From Endocalyx cinctus (taxonomy: Eukaryota; Ascomycota; Sordariomycetes; Amphisphaeriales; Apiosporaceae), in contig BCKC01000001.1 of assembly GCA_001600455.1 (NCBI GenBank), positions 5,358,441 to 5,422,440 on the forward strand: a stretch of 64,000 nt of DNA, written 5' to 3'. Shown here one piece after another: positions 12,596 to 26,368 of the stretch. Position numbers and translations under genes: made by a program. A model generated the notes under the pieces. It was given only the letters and a program-made list of their open reading frames with translations. It did no database searches and was not told the DNA's origin. How positions within the stretch are numbered: the stretch's first letter is position 1; every line of letters starts with the position of its first letter.

Positions 12596-14430
12596 CGGAA
12601 CAGCTTCCAACGACTTGCAAGCGGTGTAGCAATCCTGTTCGCTCGAGTGCCTCTGGAGGCAATAATAGCGAGTGGCAAAGCCAAGCCCGAAGATACTCGA
12701 ACCGTTATACTTGAGCTTAGTGATACCTTTTGTTCGGATCCTAGTGATAATTTAAAAAAAGCTTTTTTTTTTTTTTTTTTTTTTTGTTGTCTACTTTGGT
12801 GGGGGGTGAATTAATTGGCGTCTGGGCTAAGAACACCCCCCCTAAATCTCAGCGAAATTATACCATATCAAACACTATACATTTACCAGACACTGTCAGC
12901 CTGCAACGTTCTATTGTTTGTTGAGACGAGACGAGATGATTCCGGTGGCGCGATTTGGGTACTTTTGCAGCATATGCCAAGCTCGCGAGGAAGTATCTCG
13001 TCAGTAATGCCCATAATATATGTTGGTGATGGTATCCTCGACGTCACTATGCCAAGACGGGGTAATTCTCCACAAAATGAATGATTGTACCGGTGAAAAG
13101 TGATAGACATTAAAAAAAGGATTTCAATGTCCGAGCCATAAATCATAAGATATTGGGACCCAGATATGAATAGACTAAATGACCGAGGCAGAAGAGGTAA
13201 GCAACTGCATGATAACGTCACCGTAAGAAGTAACGGGGTAAGAGGATATATAAAAAGTTCCACATAGGTACACCTTAGCATGAGAGCTATATGAGCTACG
13301 TGAGCTACAAACCATTTTCCAGCAACTTAGTTACATGATGAGCTTGCGACCCTGTCCCCACTCTCATATTTCTCCCACTGGGGATAGCCTCGAAGGTGCA
13401 GGAAAATTTAATGATATGAGGGGACTAGTGATGTTACCTGCTTCAAATACATATGATTCCAAGGTCGCGATGTGGGTATTTCTAGAAAAGGGCCATGTTC
13501 TTCTTACACCCAATTAACCAAGGTAGGCAAAATCTTATCTCACAAGATCCATGTTTAATACAGATGTGGTATTGGGAGAATATATAGATAGGTATAATGA
13601 CGTCATTGGACATTGGTACGTATTACTCCTTTACCTTAGGTAGATTAAGCAGAAGGTCCCCTGCCAAGACAATAGCGAACGGCGGGAATTACACGACAGA
13701 ATACCCTGAGCCCAATTGGATGGGTAACCTAGAGGAAGAGATCAACATGGAGAAAAATATGGATATTTGCTAGGAATGCGGTGTGGACTTTGAAGACTAA
13801 AAGGGTCCGGAGGGTTAGAAGAATTTTGTAAATGAATTATATAAGCAGGTATGTAATAAACATAGTGGATTAGGTAATTACCGTAGATAGGGGAGCCCGA
13901 ACACCGCCACTAGCTATTAGGTATTCGCACCACCGCCACTTTTAACACTGTACGTACTGTATCTCATATGGAAGTTACGTAGCTCTTTTCTAACAATATA
14001 GACTTAACAGTATATATCTTTAAAAGCAATATCCCGCGTTAGGACCACATGGAATTTATGCTTAGTCATGTCCATTTCTTTCCACTCAAGATTCTTTCTT
14101 ATTCAGATCACATGTTAGGTGTTAGACTTGGGTACGGCCCGCTCCTACCATCCTAGTTTCATCTGCAAATTGTAAAAGAAGAACGAAATATTAAGGATTG
14201 GCTTTGATCTTAAGATAAAGAATGGGATGTGTTTTTTTTTTTTTTTTTTTTTTCAGTAAATAATTTGTATGATTTGATAATACTCGTATTGTATGAAGAT
14301 ATCTGTTTTAGGTACTATGCCAAGATTTTCTACTAGTTAGTGGTAGCTTGTGGAAGCTTCTGGGGAATTCTCACTCCTTCACGTAAGATCATGAAGTATC
14401 TCGTTAGTCGCTAATCAACCCAAAATCGAC
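12596..14430. other. Intergenic region with homopolymer tracts
   Basis: The start holds the YTH 3' UTR, including T23 at 12763-12785. T22 lies at 14232-14253. No ORF here has recognisable homology or coding-like codon use. The right end is the distal promoter of the small heat-shock gene. Confidence 0.55.
14353..14360. promoter_or_regulatory. Two-unit heat-shock element (distal)
   Basis: GAAgcTTC is an inverted pair of Hsf1 pentamers about 560 bp upstream of the Hsp20 start. It is weaker than the two sites nearer the gene. Confidence 0.35.
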
Positions 14431-14443
14431 GAAAACATCAAAT

Positions 14444-14456
14444 GAAAATTCTAGAA
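14444..14456. promoter_or_regulatory. Perfect three-unit heat-shock element
   Basis: GAAaaTTCtaGAA matches the Hsf1 consensus nGAAnnTTCnnGAAn exactly, about 470 bp upstream of the Hsp20 start. Confidence 0.7.
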
Positions 14457-14578
14457 GATGTAATTTTATAGTATTGGAATAATCCAAAATATTCTAGATA
14501 GTCATAGATGAATATATTGATTATCCAATTGAGTAAGTACCTAGTAGATTTCTAAGGCTGCCACAATGTACAACAACA

Positions 14579-14596
14579 TTCTTGAATGTTGTGGAA
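14579..14596. promoter_or_regulatory. Four-unit heat-shock element (one mismatch) and nearby TATA-like box
   Basis: TTCttGAAtgTTGtgGAA has four alternating pentamers, the third being TTG instead of TTC. It lies about 24 bp upstream of ATATTTAAA (14620-14628), a plausible TATA element, so it is the best candidate for the proximal Hsf1 site. Confidence 0.7.
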
Positions 14597-14689
14597 GGTG
14601 CTCCTAAAGCAAACGCTCAAATATTTAAACATCGTTTGTCTACCGCGTAGTTCACTCCCCTTCTTTCTCCAGATCAAACAGAAACCAAC

Positions 14690-14708
14690 CAAACAAACAA
14701 ACAAACAA
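14690..14708 (+). repeat. CAAA repeat in the Hsp20 leader
   Basis: Four CAAA units plus CAA. The surrounding leader is C/A-rich and almost free of G, as is common in well-translated fungal mRNAs. Confidence 0.7.
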
Positions 14709-14915
14709 GAAAAGCTACAACAACCTTCAAAAATATCAACCAATCCATCAAAACCAATCAACTTCTCAACCTACCACTGTTATATGCTATATAGCCCCAA
14801 ACAGCTACCTACGAGCGTTTGTACTTGTAAACCCATCGGCAAACAAAACATCAAACCTTCTTCTACTTCTTCCACAATTTTCATTACCAAAAAGAACCCA
14901 AACACCGCACGCAAA

Positions 14916-15638
14916 ATGTCTGTCTTCGGTCGCAGCTACTACCACCAGCCCGAGCCCAACTTCTCGGGTCTCTTCCGCCTCATCGATGACTGGGACCGCT
15001 ACTCCAACGTCTCTTCTCAGAACGGTAACAGCCAGAACCAACGCTCTTCCATCATGCGCGCCGTACCAACCTTCACTCCAAAGTTCGATATGAAGGAGAC
15101 CGAGACCGGCTTCGAGTTGCACGGCGACCTTCCCGGCATTGAGAAGAACAACGTCCACATCGAGTTCACCGACCCGCAGTCTCTCGTCGTCCGCGGTCGT
15201 GTTGAGCGCTCTTACACCGCGGGCACCCCTCCGGCCGGCCTTTTGGAAGATGGTAAGATCGTCGCCAACTCCGAGGCGAAGATGAGCGGCGCTATCACCG
15301 ACAACCACGAGCAGCATCACCACAAGGCGCACCAGCCCACGGTGGAAGACGATAACGAGGAAGGCGCGGTGCTCGTGAAGCCCGAAACCGCTACCGACGC
15401 GAGCTCTACCGCTCACCCCACCCCTGCCCCTTCGACCGTCGCCGAACTCGCCAAGAAGCAGGAGCCGTCCCACAAGTACTGGATCACGGAGCGCAGCGTC
15501 GGCGAGTTCTCGCGCAAGTTCACTTTCCCGGCTCGCGTCGACAACGAGGGCGTCACCGCCTCCCTCAAGGACGGAGTTCTCACCGTCGTCGTCCCCAAGG
15601 CTAAGAAGCACGAGAGTCGTCGCATCGCTATTAACTAA
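14916..15638 (+). CDS. Small heat-shock protein, Hsp20/alpha-crystallin (Hsp30-like)
   Basis: ATP-independent holdase chaperone. 240 aa, intronless, from MSVFGRSYY. The alpha-crystallin domain begins near residue 50 (PKFDMKETETGFELHGDLPG) and runs through VHIEFTDPQSLVVRGRVE. A charged insert of about 70 residues (roughly 105-180) splits it, and it resumes with YWITERSVGEFSRKFTFPA and GVLTVVVPK. Such an insert is typical of the Neurospora Hsp30 type. Codons are strongly G/C-ending. Three heat-shock elements lie upstream. The frame stays open to 14586, and an in-frame ATG at 14784 could add a 44-residue basic, acid-free extension; I chose 14916 because the family homology and coding-like base use start there. 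Confidence 0.93.
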   Translation: MSVFGRSYYHQPEPNFSGLFRLIDDWDRYSNVSSQNGNSQNQRSSIMRAVPTFTPKFDMKETETGFELHGDLPGIEKNNVHIEFTDPQSLVVRGRVERSYTAGTPPAGLLEDGKIVANSEAKMSGAITDNHEQHHHKAHQPTVEDDNEEGAVLVKPETATDASSTAHPTPAPSTVAELAKKQEPSHKYWITERSVGEFSRKFTFPARVDNEGVTASLKDGVLTVVVPKAKKHESRRIAIN

Positions 15639-16783
15639 AGTGCGACAACGCTCTTGCTTGCTTACCTCCCTCCACTTATAATAACAACTACCAACTATGT
15701 TACGGTCTGACGACGTTTACTACGGGATGAAAGTTCTTTTTTTACTCTTTCTTTCATTCCTTTTCAGCATTAATTACACTTCATGATTCATCAATCAACG
15801 CATACGGATGGGCGTACTGGAATGGAAATTATTTGAGAAACAAGTCGAAAAGATAACTAATGGATAAGGGGCGTTTTTTTCGCAGCCTGGGTCGGATTTC
15901 TAAGATTTGATCTTTTCTGAGAGAGGGTTGCAATCGGGGTTTTTCTTCTATTTGCCTTGTATTTGTCTTAATATGCTACTTGCAAATAGGGTTTTCGCAT
16001 GCCTGAGATGGTGATTGATACACTATCCCGGAAATTGCGAAAATGGGGGTTTACCACCCTTTCTTTGTACAATAGTGACGCATCGAGTAATCAGAAAATC
16101 AAGATTGAAGATATTCATAAATAAATGTGCTCTGAAGTAAAAGTTTTAAGTGATATGTGATGATGAGTAAACACTGGACTAATGTTTAATATTAAGACTG
16201 CCGATGTAGGCATGAGAAAATGAGTGAATACAATACATAGTAATTAGATGCTATAAATAATGACTATGAATCTACAGAGGCCTAGAATTTTCCACAATTA
16301 GTTAGTATTTCTATTTCTGCATGTCAGATAACAAGGGGAGAGGGGGCGGAAGCTAAATAATATATAATTGATGTGGAAGGACTCACGGCGGAGAGGTAAA
16401 TGTAAGACTAATATCAGATATTAATGGGAGTACACATAGTAATTAAGGAAGAATGTTCGAGGATCACAAGTGCTGAATTACTTATATTTATTTACTAAAC
16501 TACTTTATACCGATACTGTATTTTTGGCGTTTTCATTAAATCCAGTGAAGTATAATATAAATGAAATAAAGAAAAAGGTACTTTAATTATATTATGAAAG
16601 TGAAATTACCCTTCATACTAATCATATATACTTTTAGACAACCTGGATCGCATATTTACATAGTAATTCTTAATCTTATACTCATTTCTCATAATTATTC
16701 CCTCATAATGGCCCCCTTCTCATGAACACGGCGTAACTATATTGTTACACTCTTCTAAAGTATCGATAATCGATATTTATAGC
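15639..16783. other. Intergenic region between convergent Hsp20 and GH17 genes
   Basis: 3' flanks of the two converging genes. AT-rich with no supported ORF, repeat or RNA gene. Confidence 0.5.
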
Positions 16784-17918
16784 TTAAGGACAAGTAAGAT
16801 CGTACTTGGGCGCGGCGTCGTCCAAGGGAGTGAGAGCAAAGGAAATATCCGGCTGGGCCGAGTTCACGTCTACAAGAGTATACCAGTAGGTGTTCCGCTG
16901 ACCGAAGAGCGAACAGCCGACTTGGTCCCAGTATGTCTTCGCATTATCTACCGAGGCAACGGCTGCACTTTGCATAGGTCCCTCTGGAGTTGTCGCATAT
17001 ATTTATTAGTTTGGTATTCCAAGAGATTTAGAAAAAAAACAAGGGGGTGAAAAAGGGGAGAATAGAACGTACCACTCGGCCACCCCGTCTCGGTAATCCA
17101 GACGGGTTTTCCACCAGCAACGCTTTCCGTGCCAGCGACAGCGGACTCGAAATTAGCTTGTCCTTGGTCGATGGCGTTCGGCTTCGTACTTTCGAAATAC
17201 GGGAACGAGTTATGACCCAAAAAGTCGACAGCGGCAGCGACGCCGGCGTTCTCCGGAAGAACCCAAGCCGTCCTGTTACATAATCACATTGTTAGTTAGA
17301 AGGAGAACGGCGTCAAACCAAACCAAGATGCCCCATAACTTTTATCGATTGAAAGTTAACTAGTTAGTGCGTAACTTACCAAGTATCGACGTGGCCGATC
17401 GGTATCCCTTCCAACAGCGTACCGCTAAACGCGCTCCGCGCCTGGCCGATATAACCCTCGATCTCGGCGCCGGTAGCGCCGACACCCGCATCGTTGGCGA
17501 CGCCCTCGGGGCTGCTTCGGTACAGGTCCTCGGAGCCGACGCTGACGCCCACGACGCGGCTCGTGAAGGCCTCGCCGAGCGAGCCGGCGGCGGCGAGGAG
17601 GGCGTTCAGCTCGTTCTGGAAGACGTCGGCGCCCGCGCTGGCCCACGCGCCGACGAGGACGGTGACGTCCGCGTCGATGGCCGCTTGGAACGCGGCGATC
17701 GGGTCGGCCGTCGTGCCGCACTGGATCGACGTGTACAGGCGGGCGGAGGCGAAGCCGGATGCGCCAGCGAGGTTCTTGGCGCGGTCGAAGAGGCTCTTGA
17801 AGTCGTCGTAGCTTCGGCAGGAATTGTCGTTGTTGGTCGCTCCGTAGTTGAACCCTTGGAGCGTTTGGGCGGCGGCGGCGGCCGATAATCCGAGCGCGGA
17901 GAGGCGTCGAAGCTGCAT
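16784..17918 (-). CDS. Secreted GH17 glucan endo-1,3-beta-glucosidase (Bgl2/Scw type)
   Basis: Hydrolyses or remodels cell-wall beta-1,3-glucan. Three exons (17918-17380, 17272-17073, 16983-16784), with introns of 107 and 89 bp, give 312 aa. Residues 1-18 form an Ala-rich signal peptide, and mature GH17 starts near TLQGFNYGA. The acid/base Glu sits in GVSVGSEDLYR and the nucleophile Glu in VWITETGWPS, the two expected GH17 catalytic sites. The C-terminal block NAKTYWDQVGC and SFALTP also fits the family. There is no Ser/Thr-rich tail or GPI signal, so the enzyme is probably soluble or wall-bound without an anchor. The third exon border (WPS-EGPMQ) is inferred from family spacing. Confidence 0.92.
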
Positions 17919-19197
17919 TTTTTTTTTTTTGTTTGATCGATTAGAGAGTGGTAACTGGGTACTTGAGGATGTGGTTTTAGGTTATAAATATGGTATAGTA
18001 GAATGAATTGATAGAATCAAGGTAAGTATTATACAGGTTAGTGATATATGTATGGCATCGAAAGAGCCAAATTATGAAAACATATTTCAACTCCCCTAGC
18101 AAGGGGAATTTCACCTCATTATCTATCAGTTCGCTCCCTTGTTTTCCGGATCGACATTCGAAGATTTGTAAACTTGCATCATCTTATGTCGAGCTTGATA
18201 TGACAATGATGACATGAGGCTCGTATTCTTCCAAGGCCAAGCTAAGCCGTTGGGGTAGGTAGACTTGGCTGACCATGATCGCTTAATTGGCTGATGCTTC
18301 TAAGCATAAAACTAAAGACGGTAATAATCTTCCACTGATCTCATCGTACTCCGCCCATCTCTCCACGCCAAGAATAAGGGTCTTGTGTGGAGGAGTAAGT
18401 AGTGGTGGTGTTGGTTATGTTTAAACCATTCGAAGGGGGCTAAAAAAGCAGTGAAGTAGATGTATCCCGCTTAACATTCATTTCTGACCCCGGCATCGGT
18501 ATACAATTGAGAACTTCATCACAATGAAAACAAATTCTGTAGACAAAGGCTTGGGTATAATATGGTAAAAATATCAAAATCTTACTGAAGAGATCATATC
18601 AAGATCAAGATTCGGTGGAATAAGACTTACTACTTGTTTTTAAGTGCATCTTGTGGAAAGGTGCTTGGCTCATATATTTACTAAATGATCTGATAGTCGT
18701 ATATTTATAATTACTGACCAAACGTAAACATTTACATATTACTTGAAATCGTCATCGTTAACACTAATACTGGGAGCCGGCCCATTAAGACACCTAAACT
18801 TATTCCCTGACTATGTACCATGATTGAACATAAGAGGGGGAGCTGGGGGGAGGGGGGCAAGCTCAGAGATTCGAATAGAATATGATATTTTATGTAAAAT
18901 CGTAAAATTATATGAATTGACATCATTACAGCATGATTCTTTTNTTTTCTTTTCTTTTCTTTTTAATTATAAGATTTTTTTTTTTTTTTATAAAGAAAAG
19001 TGTTTGGTGATAAAATAAATATCAAAAAGTACTTCGTTATTTAGCTGCCGAAAGATTAATAGATAGACATAAGTATTTCTCTATCGTACAATTAATTATC
19101 TCCGATTTTCCCTCTCGCCTTTTCAAATTGGAAAATGAAAACAAGTTTTTAACGAGAAAAATCTCAACGCCTTCCACGCGGTCAGTCTCGCCAGAAA
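17919..19197. other. Intergenic region with ambiguous base and pyrimidine tract
   Basis: Upstream flank of the GH17 gene and 3' flank of the next gene. It contains a TTTTC-type tract at about 18936-18965 with a single unresolved base N at 18944. No supported gene. Confidence 0.5.
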
Positions 19198-21154
19198 CTA
19201 CGGCTCCGCGCTCCCCCGCCGACTCTGGAGCGGACTGATCGTCGCGGGACTAACCCCCCTCTCCCTCTTCTCACTCATTTTTTGACCAAGGGCCTCGTGA
19301 TCTGCATCATCGTTATCTTTATCTCCTTTTTCGGGACTCACCGGAGAAATAAGATCGGCGATATCACCGCCGTCCCCCGAAGCGCTGGGCGCCGAGACGA
19401 AGCTGATCCGCTGATCGTCGCCCATCCCTTCCTCGCCTAAGTCCGAGTCATCCGAGTCTAAAGGGGACACGGGACTGACGGGCTCGTGGTCCGTTGGCTG
19501 CGCTCGCACCACCGGAATCATCGCCGTCGATAATCGGCTCAGCGTTCGCGTCTGCGGGTAGGTCGAGGAGATGGAAGGGGGTTGCACTAGGGAGGATCTG
19601 GAATTAGACGCCGTCGGCGTGCTGTTATGAGGAAGGTCGGCGAGCTGACTGGTCCGATGGTTTCCGCCTTCGTAATCGACCTCGTCAAAGGCCGCTTCGA
19701 GAGGCGATACGGGCACGTAGCTTAGTCGCGGAGTCTGCTGAGGTGGCGTGCTCTGTTGGCTGGAGTTTGATGATGCTTGAGCCGAAGTTGGCTTTGGTGG
19801 GACCGGTGGCGGTAATGGTGAAGCTTCTGTATTCGAGAACCGTGGATCTGAAAGGGGCGGCGTGGGTATTTGGAGAGCTGGCGCGACCGACTTGCGCTTT
19901 AGGCGATGCTGTGGTAGAGACTGCTGACTGGCATTATTGACCCCTATCGCGCTTTCTGGCTGCGGCGGTGGTGGTTCATCACCTGTCCAGCTCAGCCGTT
20001 TCTCCAGATCTATTGGGTGAGCTCCCAGAGGGTTCGTGCTAGAAGAACCACCAAGAGGCCAATTAGCTCCAAAGCTTTGGTGTTTGCCGCCTGCTCCTAC
20101 TGGTAGAGTCGATTTTCGCTTAGGGGAAATCGTCGGGCTTGGCTGCTCCGGGATGGTGGATAACGGTCGAGTGCGACCCCCTCCTTCTCTTTCTGTTGCT
20201 GCTGTACCTCCCAGCGCTCCAACTACCGGGGCAGAGTCGTTTTTCCGATAATAAGTATCATTGCCCTTATTGTTAGAAACTATCATCATCTTGGCGTTAT
20301 CTTCCTGTCGCTGCCTTCGTCGGCGGAAGATAAGACATGTTAGTACGAGAGCGAGGATAATGAGTGCGAGGGCACCGACGATAGCGCCGGCTATGGCGCC
20401 TGCCGATACGGAATTCGAAGATGATGAACCCCCATCAGTGGGCTGAACCACCAATGAAGTAGAGCCGGTTGATGAGTCCGTGTTCGTGCTTGTCGCGTCT
20501 GCTGCCGTGGTGGTGATGAGTTCGGGCGGGTATGGGAACATTTCCCCGAAGCCGGCTGAGGTCTGACATTGAACGTGCGTGTATGTCGAACCGGGAGCGT
20601 CTTGGGTCGTGAATACGTAAGAGAAACAGTAAGCTTGTGTCTCGGAGCTGTTGTATTGTTGGTTAGTCTATTGGCTTAAAAAAACCTGCTGGAGCTCAAC
20701 TGACCAGCATAAAGTATGTGATCCACACTGATCGCCTAAGCCTATGGCACTTGTATAATCAATACATTCTGTGTGTATTGTTTGGTAACAGTCCCCGGCC
20801 CCGGGAACACAGCAACCGCGGTAATTTGCGACATTTGTGCAAGAGTATCCGAATGAACAAGTTACTATAAAAATTAATTTCCACGTGGTTAACTGATATG
20901 AAACGGTTGTGTTGCGCACTTGGCATTGTTAAGTGCTGTTACTTACTTGTGCTGTCAGTGGTAAATCCACAAGTATCAATTCCCAAGATGAAATCTGATC
21001 CCATGGTCCCTAGTTCTGTCGCCGGTGTCGTTGCAGGTTCCTTAGCTGAGATACGCACATCACGGGGTCGGCCGACCTCGGTCGGCGTGCTGTCGTACGG
21101 CATGTGTCTTCGCCGGAGTTTATCTCTATATATCCCCCTAGCCTCATCCCGCAT
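19198..21154 (-). CDS. Cys-rich single-pass membrane protein with Ser/Pro-rich cytoplasmic tail; 5' end uncertain
   Basis: Exons supported: up to 20947, 20864-20705, 20647-19198 (introns 82 and 57 bp). The ectodomain carries spaced cysteines in a conserved fungal pattern (TCGFTTDST, CSFGYSCTN, YRGCC, HTECIDY, QAYCFSYVF), then a Ser/Thr stalk. A Gly/Ala/Leu membrane helix (SAGAIAGAIVGALALIILAL) is followed by RRRRQRQ and a cytoplasmic tail of about 370 residues rich in Ser, Pro and acidic clusters. This is the layout of fungal surface sensors (WSC/Mid2-like in plan, not in sequence). The donor of the second intron (GTCAGT) is non-consensus. The open frame reaches an ATG at 21154, with others at 21103 and 21004. 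None gives a signal peptide, so a first exon is probably missing. Function unknown. Confidence 0.7.
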
Positions 21155-21780
21155 ATTTATTACTCACGTTATAAAAGGGATTTCTTTCTATAACCTCCTT
21201 TTTAACTTTCCTCTTCCTTTTCTTAGGATGAGACACTTTTTGATTTTTTTAGATGTGGGTAAAATATATCAATCGACGCATTTCATGAAGTCAAAGAAGA
21301 AGTGAAAATTTTTTACGGGATCGAAGGTCGGTTGGTAAAGAGGGTAAGGAAGAGAGGGGAGGCGATTCTTCCCTTTCGATCTATGAAACTCATTGTCCCT
21401 CATAGAAATGATGAATATGAGGGGAAAGGCTTGTTAGAAGAGCGGCGTTGACCATATTCTCTCAATTTGCAATTCTCACTTGTGCACCTCTTTGTCTATA
21501 TAGTAGCAGCGAGTCTGGCGACTCGTTTCAAAGAGGATGAATAAAATCGGTCAAAGAAAATTGATGACCTTTGGAGGACAAGGAAGAACTTCAATTAATT
21601 TCACCGTTTTCGTTGTCTGACTTAACTGAAGAAAAATACAAATCTCAACTAGTTTGCCTTCTAATATGTCCAAGTGATACCGGACTCTTTTCTAGCCACT
21701 CTCCCTTTATTGGCTGACCTATTTCTCAAATGGTGGTAAAGACGTCCATGCTTGAAAGTTCTTGTCCGGGATACTATTAA
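21155..21780. other. Intergenic region, possibly with the missing first exon of the Cys-rich membrane gene
   Basis: AT-rich. I looked for a short signal-peptide exon on the minus strand that could join the membrane gene and found only weak candidates, so none is called. Confidence 0.35.
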
Positions 21781-24316
<2,536 letters not shown>

Positions 24317-26368
24317 TCACCAGCACTCCTCGTTCGCAATCGCGATGACCCAATACTTAGCCAACCTGACTGTGGTCTCGAGCCATGAGTTAGGCTGGAT
24401 CACGAACCCTTCGCGGGTCGCGGTAAGGCGCGTATCAAGGCGCCAATAATCCCTCCCGTTCATTAGCACGCCGCACAACATAGCGGCCACCGCCGGCGAT
24501 CTCTGGAACTTATTCTTAGGAAACTGCAACAAAGACGACTTAAATTTCCAATCCTTGGCCATTCTCGCATTCTTTTCGTCGACCCAGAGCACGTGCGACT
24601 CGACATGGAAGCCGTTGATTGGGCTACTCTCGTCGTACGCGAGCCATCCCACGCGGATCTTCTTGAGCCATGACCAGTGAGGCACAGGAACCGTCACCCA
24701 GAACCCGGTACGACTCGGCTTGTTCGTGGTGATCTCGGCGCCCATGAGCGGAGGACCATTTCTCGCGAGAGAATCGTACACGCCTCTCCTGTCCCAGTCC
24801 TGCCGAGAACAATTCCCTTTGTCGACAAGGGCTTGGGTGTAAATTTCCATGATCCATGGCCGCACGGCGACCTTGTCGCTTTCAAAGGCCTTCGGGAATA
24901 GAACCAACCAAGTCACGGAGCGTTGGCCGTCGTCTCCTGGGTTATATATCATCCTGGCCCTTCTTGTCTCATCCGAGGGTTCTTGATTGCTAGGTGCTTC
25001 TAAATTGGTGACTTTATATTCATCCGATTGGTTGTCGACTGGAGTCGGAGTTTTGAGAAGAGAATTAATATATTAAAATAATTCTTTGCGAAGGACAATT
25101 GATATGATGAGTGGAAAGAGTTCGTGGTACTTACAATAACTCCAGCCGAACTGAACCTTCTCTCGGAGTTTATCAGGAACCTCAATCCAAGACAACCTGG
25201 AATCGTACATTTTCGTGGGCCTTCTAATGTCATCTGTTAGATTATCACGGCCATCTGGAACACACACTCGGTAGGCATCGGTTGGTTTGCCCAGACATTT
25301 GACGTCAGCAGACCACCCTCCCCAGTTATTGTTCGATGGGGTGCGGTTGGCGAAATCGAAGCGCGATATACCAGTCAGGATATCTTGAGGGCGCTTAACA
25401 GAAGTCTTTTGAGCGTCGTCACCGGAGCAGCTTATGTTTTTCATGTCTCCTGAGCAATAAACCTCTCCAGAGCGGACGTAACTGGATGGTGAATGATCTT
25501 TAGCGGGCCAAGACGGACTTTTTTCCGCCCAAGTAAGAAGTTGCTTGCACATTTCCGCCTGGGTTGCCTTGTTAGCAGAGACTCCCACGTCATTGCCTGC
25601 GATAAGATTGCCATAAAGATCAAGTAGCAATAATTGCAACTCGAAAAGCATTTTGGGAAGCTGATTCACAGATGCAACTAGCTCGTTATAGCGCGTAAAT
25701 GTCTTCTGACACAGCAGGTAAGTATCCATGCTGGAGTCGAGGACTGTCCGCCAATGAGCCAGATTTTTGGTCCAGTCCTTGCCATCCTGAACCGGGTCAA
25801 TCTGCTTGGCAAAACCAATCCAACAGTCATGGACTTCGTCGATAGCTTTCTTGAACTCATTTAGACCCTTTTCGAATGCAGTCTTGTTTTCTCCAGCAGG
25901 CTTCAGGTATCCTTGTAATTCCTTGCTCAGATTGGATGCTCCTAAGTACTGGTGTAGCACATTCTGTTGAAAGGTGACTGGGTCACTGGTGTCGAGGGCA
26001 TAGTCTAGCAGCTGGATAGCTTTTCCACCCGTTAGAACTGTTTGTTCGCAGTCCAAATTCAGCCTATCTCAAGATCATAAGTGCGTACCTTCATCCCGCT
26101 GTTTGGCCCATTGGTCGAGGCAGTTATTAAGGATTGGCACCACCTTCGGCAGGAAACCGTTTGTGCTATCGTACACAACATCTAGCATCTTCACGAACTT
26201 GGTTCTCCCTTCTGGGTATCCGTCAAACGCCCAGTTGAAGAATTCTTGATAATGACCTCGTCCAGGATCCAAAGTTCCCCATCCGCCGAAGGCTCTTTGC
26301 ATCGGCGCCTTAGCCGCATCACAAAGGTCTTTGGTCTTGGGTTTAACAGTCTCAAGCGCGGGAGCCAT
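24317..26368 (-). CDS. Helical protein with C-terminal H-type-lectin-like repeats (candidate partner of the divergent hairpin protein)
   Basis: 634 aa in three exons: 26368-26089, 26037-25135, 25038-24317 (introns 51 and 96 bp, phases 1 and 1). Residues about 1-300 are predicted mainly alpha-helical, with Trp/Leu/Lys heptad-like patterns and no signal peptide. From about 330 the protein turns beta-rich, with up to three repeats that end in an aromatic/hydrophobic strand: QFGWSY, IRVGWLAYDE and YWVIAIANEE. The last repeat (LTATREGFVIQPNSWLET...) has the spacing of H-type lectin domains: GF, then a TW/SW, then WIAI. H-type lectins bind sugars such as GalNAc (family knowledge). It is divergent from the 890-aa gene across 957 bp. 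The lectin assignment is tentative; function is unproven. Confidence 0.65.

Noticed and set aside
14805..15611. 268-codon antisense frame over the Hsp20 gene
   Set aside because: Same codon-bias shadow; no domain.
17367..17888. 173-codon plus-strand frame over the GH17 gene
   Set aside because: Asp/Val/Arg/Gly-rich shadow of a gene with intact catalytic motifs on the other strand.
20898..21305. 135-codon plus-strand frame opposite the membrane-protein 5' exons
   Set aside because: Runs through an intron and the spacer; no recognisable features.
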